Assembly (NCBI GenBank): GCA_034509735.1 | Contig: JACGWO010000004.1 | Coordinates: 27,137,395-27,201,394, forward strand | Source of the DNA: Sesamum alatum | Taxonomy: Eukaryota > Streptophyta > Magnoliopsida > Lamiales > Pedaliaceae | Direction of reading: 5' to 3' | Length of the DNA: 64,000 nucleotides | Part shown: one piece after another, positions 57,191-64,000 of the stretch | How positions within the stretch are numbered: the stretch's first letter is position 1 | Layout of the letters: each line of letters starts with the position of its first letter | Made by a program: the position numbers and the translations under genes | The notes under the pieces: generated by a model | Database searches by the model: none | What the model saw: the letters and a program-made list of their open reading frames with translations, nothing else | What the model was told of the DNA's origin: nothing

Positions 57191-57910
57191 ATTCCTGAAT
57201 TTTCAAAGTCCACTTTTCTTATTTGTCAAACTTGCATTATTTACATTTTAAAATTTATGCATTGTTAAAATATTTATGGTAAGAATGCTTAATAAAGGGG
57301 AGTGACTAATTTTCTTAAAAAAGTAAGATATCTTAATTACTCTTTTCTTTTTCTTTTTTTTTTTCAAATCCTAACATAATTCTTTAGTCATTTCCTTGGA
57401 TATCATTTTTGTGATATTTGATGTTCTTAACTCTTGATGAAACCTTTTCAAAAAAAAAATCTTGATGAAATATGGCTTCATTATTTATGTTGTTAGTGGA
57501 TTGTAAAACTATACGAATGTAGAGGATGCTAAGGCGACGACGTTGATCCGAACATTAATTATAAGGGAATAGTCCTTCTAATTATCAATATTGAGTCACA
57601 GTGGTATGTATTTTCGCTTCTATATTTACTTTGTTTTCTTCCATGTCAGATGAAATATGAGCTGATGTCCCCTTTGATGCCTGCATAAATTAGTATACGG
57701 GGACGAACAACTTTTGCCTTAGAAATTAATTTGTTTCATTTTTTGTCTTTTGGGATCTAGAGTTGTGAACTGGGGTAACATAAGGGCAAGTTTGTGAAAT
57801 TAATGATATATGTCCTATGTAAAACTACAATCTTACGTACTTGGCATCAGTGTATTTCTGTGTTCTTTTGGTTTTTATCTTGATCTATATATAATTGGAG
57901 TCCCACCACA
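57191..57910. other. AT-rich spacer, no gene seen
   Basis: No coding region or repeat border recognised. Confidence 0.5.
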
Positions 57911-57913
57911 CGC

Positions 57914-58231
57914 CACTAGAAAAAATTTAAAATTTAAACATGGCTAATTGGCATGGTTAAACACAAATAGCCATAGTGAAAGTCATTCACCATGTTCATA
58001 CAACGGTTATTGGTCACGGTATTTGCAAGTATCGTTAAAGCATTTGCCATGGTTAAAAACCATAACTAAAACATTTGCTATGGCTCATAACTATGGCAAA
58101 AAGAGTTTTCATGGTGGACAATCTAGATTTTTGCAACGATTTTTCTTTAATCATGGTTAATAATAATTATTTACCATGGTTTTAGTCCGTAGCCAATAAA
58201 TTTGTAGTCAATAGTGAATTTTCTTCTAGTG
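57914..58231. mobile_element. CACTA-type MITE with 3-bp target duplication
   Basis: 318 bp, starting CACTAGAAAAAATTT and ending GAATTTTCTTCTAGTG. CGC flanks both ends (57911-57913 and 58232-58234). The interior repeats words like 'ccatggtta' and 'accatgg' on both strands. A different family from the MITE at 15816. Confidence 0.9.
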
Positions 58232-58345
58232 CGCGCATGGAGCTCCACATGTTGGAAAAATGCATATGCCTCTCACGTGACATTTTAAAATTGGAGTTTT
58301 TGTTCATATTAACCCATTTCTGCCAATATTTTTGTACTTTTATTT

Positions 58346-58566
58346 TTTAAGGTAAGACTTTGGTCCTGCATCTTTTGAATTTTTGCAATTTTAGTCCTTT
58401 TTTCATCGGAGTTCACCCTTATCGCCGGTGGAGGTAAACTCCGGTGAACAAAAGGACTGATATCGTAAAAAATAAAAAAGATGTAGAACTGAAATCCAAT
58501 CCTCGAAAGTTAAAGGACGAAAATGACAAATAGCTTAAGTTACGAGACAAAAAATACATTTAATCC
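58346..58566. mobile_element. Fold-back MITE, partial
   Basis: 'ggtcctgcatcttttgaat' and 'cggagttcaccc' face 'gatgtagaactgaaat' and 'ggtaaactccggtgaac' as imperfect inverted arms around a short centre. Ends and target duplication are not clear. Confidence 0.5.
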
Positions 58567-58605
58567 AAGTAAGAAACGGCTCATTTAATTTCCATATTTC
58601 TTTTT

Positions 58606-58987
58606 GCCAAAATTATATTTTTGGTCCTGTAACTATAGGTCGTTAGCACTTTTGGTCCTGTAACTTACTCCATTTACACATTTAGTCCTTTTTTTTTTAT
58701 GAATTTGGTACTGATCATCTCACATTTGGTCTTTTTTTGGCAAATTTAGTCCCGTGTTGACAATCTTGGTCCTATTCTCACTCGACTAGATCTCATTTTG
58801 GTCCTGTGATTATATGTCATCACGACCAAATTTGTCAACACAGGACAAAATTTGCCAAGAAATGACCAAATCTTATATGTGTTGGACTAAATTTGTCAAA
58901 AAAAAGGACTAAATGTGTAAACGAAGTAAGTTATAGGACTAAAAGTGCTAACGACCTAAAGTTATAGGATTAAAATATAATTTTGCC
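58606..58987. mobile_element. Fold-back MITE, 'ggtcctgtaact' family
   Basis: The ends GCCAAAATTATATTTTTGGT and TTAAAATATAATTTTGCC are inverted. The arms pair well ('gtcgttagcacttttggtcc' facing 'aggactaaaagtgctaacgac'). Flanks TTTCTTTTT and TTTTTATTA match 6 of 9, so target duplication is weak. Mutator-like by structure. Confidence 0.7.
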
Positions 58988-59902
58988 TTTTTATTAAATC
59001 TTTTTTTCCAATATCAGTTAGTTTATTTCATGAATTCATGAAATTATGTATTAATTCTATTTTTTTTAATTTAATTTGATATATTTACATTATGCTTATT
59101 TGATTGTTTTATTAATAGTTTTTGCAAAGAGATTGGATTTTGCATATACTTCTTATTGGTGAGTATTCATACTTTGTTGTTTTTTTAATTTTTTAGTCCC
59201 CGATATATATATTGAGTTCATGAATTATGTGTAGTACACATTAATTTTGTTTTTTTTTTTTTTTTTGTTGTTTGATTTTTTGCTTGTGATCAAGGGTTTT
59301 CCTTATTATGAAGCCATTTTACCTATTAATTGTTGTAGGTATGTTTTCATCTTCCAAATAGATTGAGTGTTTTGCATAAAGAAAGTGTAGTTATTATTAT
59401 ATTTCATTTAGTGAAAATTATAAGTTTTACCTATTGAAAAATTATTGATTTAATCTCTTTAAATTATATTTCTCATTTATTTTCTAAATTCACTATCTGA
59501 AATCATACTTAAGCTTCATATTTATTAAAATAATGAAGGTGGCTTTCATTTACTTTATATAAATAAAACATAATTTTATTTTGCCTATATCTTTCTGCAC
59601 ATATATATATATATTCTTATAATTGTAAACTTTTACGAATTTTTTATGTTGATGCATTGCAATTATTATTAAAAACATTAATTAATTTTAAATTTTTTGT
59701 TTTCGTTGACTTTCAAGCAATTAAAATTTTAATAGAATATAATTTTAGTTATAATTAAATTAAGTCTGTACATAGCGCCGGTGATATGCTAGTCACCTAA
59801 AAAACGAAGGTATTACATCATTAAGCGAAAGCCACATTCAACCTCCAGCAGACCACTAACAAGTTGAGCAAACCAACCTTCAACTGGGTATGTGCACCTT
59901 GG
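58988..59902. other. AT-rich DNA, no gene seen
   Basis: Poly-T runs (near 59250) and AT repeats; nothing coding. Confidence 0.55.
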
Positions 59903-62900
59903 CAGGGGCGGTGCCAAACTCTGTCGAGCTCATGTGGCTGATAGGGTTTGTCTTTGGCCCAGCCTATGAGCCCAATACAATTTGCTCCTTAATATTTTTT
60001 TTATAGGTATATGTGCGCTTGTAGTTGACAGGGCTTAGCTAAGCCCTTTAACTTTTGTTTTTTTAGCCAAACTTAGCTAAGGCCTTCAATTTTTTTTAGC
60101 CCAACTTTATACAAGCCTAGTTTAGTTATTGTAGTAAAAAAAATAAATATAAAAAGTCCAACATGATGGTGAACAGGAGCAGCTGCTTTGAGTCCATAAG
60201 AAAGGGAAAATAATGAATTCAAGCCATTGTTGTCGTCTATTTGTCTTCTTCCTCCGCATGACGCATGAGTCACGACGGAGCGGTTGTTGTGCAAAATAAA
60301 CAAAATCAACAACTTTTCTTGTGCAAAAGGATTGGTCTATATTCTGATTTCTCAACACCAGGTTATTGTTCCAAATTTTCTATTGCTTTTACTTTTATAT
60401 TTATATTTATTTTTTTATTATTTTATCCAAGTGTCTCAGAACAAATAAACAAGTTTAGATATAAAATTGATTATTATAATTTATATAAATTTAGGTTTTA
60501 ATTTTCAAGGAATGAATAAATTTGTTATTAAGAGACCACGAAACTTAGTGGGATCTTTTGCTACAGCGCATGTAGAAGCAACACTGAATGTGGAAACAAA
60601 ACACCTATTTCTAGTTCATTTAAAAAGTACTATTGCACAAAAAAGAAGTCGTGATGAGTTTAATTCAAATGATATTGTTGTTGATCCTGATCTTCAAAAA
60701 CCAATTGATGAGATTGACGTTGCAACTAGAGGTAGGGTTAGGAGAGAGTATTTGCTAAAAGATGCTTGTCAACCAATTGGACAAAATTTTCCAAAAAAAC
60801 AATATGTAAATGAATTGACGGGATTTAGAGTTGCATGGTTCAACAACAATGATTGGTTGGAGTATAGTGTAGCAAACATGATGCATTTTGCTTGTATTGT
60901 TATCTTTTCAAACACCATGAAAAAGTGCAAAGCATGGGGGTAATGCTTTCCGAAAAATTGGTTTTAGCCATTGGAAGAGGGCAATCGATGCCTTTAAAGA
61001 ATATGTTGTTGCGGTCGGTAGTGCTCATAATTATGCAAGGCGACAAGTAGAGGATTTTATGAACCAAAGGCAGAGTGTCTATCCTGTATTTTCATCTAAT
61101 GATCGAGAGATGGAGGAAGCTTATCGAACTCAAATTACAGTTTTTTTACATGTTGTGAGACTTCTATTGATGCAAGGTCTTGCTTTTCATGGTCATGATG
61201 AGTCGGTCACCTCCAAAAATAGGAGAAATTTTCTGAAAATACTTAATTGGTATGGGAAGAGAGTTGATAGTGTTGGGAGTGTGCTTAATGAAAATGCCCC
61301 CGAAAATAATCAAATGAATTCTTCACAGATACAAAAATATTTGGTAATAGCTTGTGCAGTAGAGACGATGTGAAATATTATCAGTGAGATTGGAGATAGT
61401 TATTTTTCTCTTCTTGTTGATGAATCCCATGATAAATCAATAAAAGAGGATATGGTCGTGATTGTGAGATTCGTGAAGTGAACATGTTACCGATACTTCA
61501 GCTCCTTATCTAAAAGCAGCTATAGACGATATGTTTGTTATGGTTTATCTATTCTAGATTAAGAGGTCAAGGATATGATGGTGCATCAAATATGAGAGGT
61601 CAATTTCATGGTCTGAAGACACTAATTTCAGAAGGAAAATCCATCTTCCTTTTACACCCATTGCTTTGTCCACCAGTTTGCAATTGGTGGTTGTTTCTGC
61701 TACAAAAAATATCTTAGTTGTTTGTGATTTTTTCAATTATATTAGTATGATTGTGAATGTTGTGGGTGTTTCATGTAAGAGAAGAGATGCATTGCTTCAA
61801 AATCATCATGAGAAGATTGTAGAGAAATTAGAAAAATGAGGAATTTTTTCAGGAATAGGAAAACATCAAGAGACCACTATTGCTACACCACAGGTGATAC
61901 ACGTTGGGGTTTTCATTATATAATTCTAGTTCGTCTCCTTAGTATGTGGATTCAGTTTTGGAGATATTGCAATATGTGTGTGATGGTAGAAATATTGTGG
62001 AACAAAGAGGAACAACATCAGGCTTGATTGAGAAAATGGAATATTTTGAATTTGTTTTTATCGCATTTGATGATACGAGTGTTAGGAATGACAAATGAAT
62101 TATCTAATGCCTTGCAACAGAAAGATCAAAATATTGTCAATGCAATGGGGTTGATTGTCACTGCCAAATATCGTCTGCAATACTTGAGAGATAATGGGTA
62201 GGAAGTTGAGATGTTTTGCGGTAAAAAGTCTGTTCTAGTTTCAAAGATGGAGGATATTATACCTATCCGAGGTCGTTCAAGGTGTGAGGGGAAACGGGTA
62301 ACTTTTTTCACTATTATCATGCTGAAATTTTTCTTGTTATTGATTTAATTATTGTTGAAATCAATAATCGATTTAGTGAGACATCAACAGAACTACTCAA
62401 ATGCATATCATATCTTGACTCGAGAAACTCCTTTGTCAAATTTGACCGTGACATGCTCATTCATCTTGCTGATATTCTTCTGATGATTTCTCTTCTTGTG
62501 ATATTGTCTTATTGGAAGACCAGCTCGAAATATATATTTTCGATATGAGACAAAGTTTTGAGTTTTCAAGTTATCATGATCTTATAAGTCTTGCTGTCAC
62601 GATGGTTGAAACTAGAAAACATTTTATTTTTTCATTGGTGTATCGCCTTATTGAGTTGGCGTTCATATTACCAGTGGCAAAAACATATGTGGAAAGAGCT
62701 TTTCAGCAATGAATATCGTCAAAATCAAATTGTAACATAAGATAGGTGACGAATGGCTGAATGACTTGATCATTTGTTATATTGAGCGGGAGATATTTGC
62801 TAATATCAATGATGAAGCGATTTTACAGCATTTTCAAAATATGCAAACTCGTAGATTTCAACTTGCCCCCCGTTGTCAGAGTAATAGTGATAGGAGTTAG
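59903..62900 (+). mobile_element. hAT-superfamily DNA transposon remnant
   Basis: CAGGGGCGGTGCCA at 59903-59916 is very close to the CAGGGGCGG-type inverted end of plant Tip100-like hAT elements. A matching right end was not found before 62900, so the 3' terminus is missing or too diverged. The coding part (60512-62880) is described separately. Confidence 0.6.
60512..62880 (+). pseudogene. hAT transposase, zf-MYM/TTF-type with DUF4371, broken
   Basis: The N-terminal frame (60467-60943) has the TTF-type zinc-finger region: DPDLQKPIDEID, then RVRREYLLKDACQPIGQNFP and NDWLEYSVAN. Later frames give DUF4371: FHGHDES near 61185, ENAPENNQMNSSQIQKYL (61285), SRLRGQGYDGASNMRGQFHG (61550) and GDTRWG (61890). 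The end has the hAT dimerisation region, with LVYRLIELAFILPVAKTY and VERAF (62630-62705). At least six frameshifts or stops separate the pieces. The intact protein would cut and paste the element; this copy cannot. Confidence 0.88.
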
Positions 62901-62934
62901 TTGTATTATATCGTGAAATGTATCTAACTTACAA

Positions 62935-63065
62935 TGATGAATTATAGTAATTTATATTATTTAACTATTATTTAAGTAGACAAATGCCCACACACTTGTG
63001 GAGATCGAACCCATGACCTCTTGGTTATGGAATTTCAACTTCGCCCACTTTGGAACTGATCCTAG
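62935..63065 (-). mobile_element. Possible tRNA-derived SINE
   Basis: The minus strand has a Pol III B-box-like GGTTCGATCTCC preceded by 'gaggtcat', with an A-box-like TGGGCGAAGTTG about 30 bp upstream, and an AT-rich tail. This order matches plant SINEs. The same text also occurs in other repeats, so confidence is moderate. Confidence 0.4.
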
Positions 63066-63257
63066 AAACGAAAAAGTTAGAACAAGTTGTAGCAAGATAC
63101 AAGGAAAACATGTTTCCTGGACACAAGTAACAACAGACAGATAAGGGAAAAGTTGAGCTTTGCCTCAACAACTAATTGCTCACAAATATAACTACCAAAC
63201 CCCCACACCACCAAACACCTCTCTTTCACACAAAATATGCACCTAATTTTACCTAAA

Positions 63258-63260
<3 letters not shown>

Positions 63261-63288
<28 letters not shown>
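63261..63288. repeat. (CT)n microsatellite
   Basis: Fourteen CT units. Confidence 0.95.
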
Positions 63289-63428
63289 TCAGACGCAAAT
63301 TGCTCACATATTTGAACTGAAGCATAAAAGGTGGACCATGCTTCTTAGCTTCTTGCATGTTTTACTCTTCCACAACTTATGATGAGCTTCGCTCTTCTCT
63401 ATTCTAAGCCTCTTTTTTTCTTTTTTGG

Positions 63429-63510
63429 TTAAATTACAACTACCTCGCATGAGATTTGACATAATTACGAATATTCCCTCATCATTTAAAAAATTACATA
63501 TTTCATTTTA
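63429..63510. mobile_element. Fragment of the GGGTAAATTACA MITE family
   Basis: Matches the first 80 bp or so of the element at 27220 ('ttaaattaca', 'gagatttgacataatta', 'aaaaattaca'). The rest is missing. Confidence 0.65.
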
Positions 63511-63588
63511 CTTGCTAATTAATTAGTTCAACGTTGATTTTTATTTCATAGCTATTGAGCCTTTTTTTTGTAGTGCCATAGGGCCCAA

Positions 63589-64000
63589 TGATGAGCTATA
63601 ACTGCAAGTGCACGGTTTATCGTGTAGCACTCAAGATGTTGATCCTACGAGGATTATTGTGATTACTGAATTTACTCACTTTTGATTAGTCAAAACCGAG
63701 ATGTACGGGTGAAACGATTGATTTAAAACTAAGAAGTAGGTAATTTGAAGCGAGAAGATAGACAATAAGATGCGATAGCCTAGAATCAAGTATCCCCACA
63801 GTGATTGATTAATGACCCGATCAAGAGCCTTTTCTATTCAGTTCGATTTATTCGAAGGAAATTGTCATAGAGTCATTGTTAGATTCGTATAGGCCCCGAG
63901 ACATTAAACGCAACAGAAATTAGAGATTTAAATTACAATACCATATTGTAATTAGCAATTAAATAGCCCATCTCATTGCTACTACGATGCAGATCTCATG
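63589..64000 (-). mobile_element. Gypsy-type LTR, runs off the window
   Basis: Starts TGATGAGC; on the minus strand it ends with 'tcctcgtaggatcaacatct' and 'gtgcacttgcag' text like the solo LTR at 36686-38002 but in the opposite orientation. The remainder lies beyond the right edge. Assigned from this end pattern only. Confidence 0.5.

Noticed and set aside
60265..60501. 78-codon plus-strand frame with a hydrophobic C-terminal half
   Set aside because: It lies in the non-coding leader of the hAT element, and the hydrophobic run comes from a T-rich tract.
63540..63575. CACTA-like end (TTTTTTTGTAGTG)
   Set aside because: Only one end is visible, with no partner or target duplication upstream; could be chance in a T-rich stretch.
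1..64000. tRNA, rRNA and snRNA genes
   Set aside because: Only primer sites complementary to initiator-Met tRNA and one SINE-like B box were seen; no full cloverleaf or rRNA segment was recognised.

Overview
This window looks like repeat-rich, gene-poor nuclear DNA from a flowering plant, most likely a eudicot. The evidence is: long AT-rich stretches; plant-type LTR retrotransposons (Copia with initiator-Met primer sites, Tat-like Gypsy); an L1-type LINE; CACTA, hAT and Mutator-like miniature elements with the expected target duplications; plant subtilase (SBT) remnants; and one potato-type-I proteinase inhibitor gene. The species cannot be fixed from the sequence. Only one host gene looks intact: a two-exon proteinase inhibitor gene at 51348-51716 (minus strand), whose parts are each too short to stand out as an ORF.

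Layout, left part. 1-1267: gag leader and LTR of a Tat-like Gypsy element on the minus strand. 1268-5480: an array of four decayed subtilase fragments (block A). 5481-9793: AT-rich DNA with one Mutator-like MITE. 9794-12375: a 5'-truncated L1-like LINE (minus). 12376-12660: truncated MITE. 12661-25800: block B, a second copy of the subtilase array. It is about 13.1 kb instead of 4.2 kb because three LTR elements sit in it: a deleted Gypsy (13433-16690, itself carrying a CACTA MITE and a hAT MITE), a deleted Copia (18195-21120) and a small LTR element with captured host-gene sequence (22185-25049). Block A keeps the uninserted version of each site.

Middle part. 25800-31391: AT-rich DNA with MITEs and a hAT fragment. 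31392-36500: a Copia-type LTR with primer site, followed by unreadable interior, a 4-unit repeat and a perfect 396-bp tandem duplication. 36686-38002: a solo LTR with perfect target duplication. 38424-43468: a nearly full-length Copia (minus) with perfect target duplication but several lesions. 43474-48224: mostly featureless, with one MITE, a fragment of a second inhibitor gene and a small secreted-protein-like ORF.

Right part. 48225-49463: a chimeric LINE remnant. 49464-51347: MITEs and simple repeats. 51348-51716: the proteinase inhibitor gene, with a TATA box; a 1277-bp Mutator-like element rich in ACGT-core motifs lies about 1.15 kb upstream of it. 54292-57185: a deleted Tat-like Gypsy. 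57914-58987: more MITEs. 59903-62900: a broken hAT transposase gene of the zf-MYM/DUF4371 type. 63589-64000: the edge of another LTR.

There is no operon-like or new defence/metabolic system that I can support. The interest lies in the nested insertion record, the gene-capturing small LTR element with its tandem hairpins, odd rearrangements inside retroelements, and the inhibitor gene with an unusual reactive loop. All coordinates were read by eye; LTR and MITE ends with stated target duplications are the most exact, and other borders are approximate.
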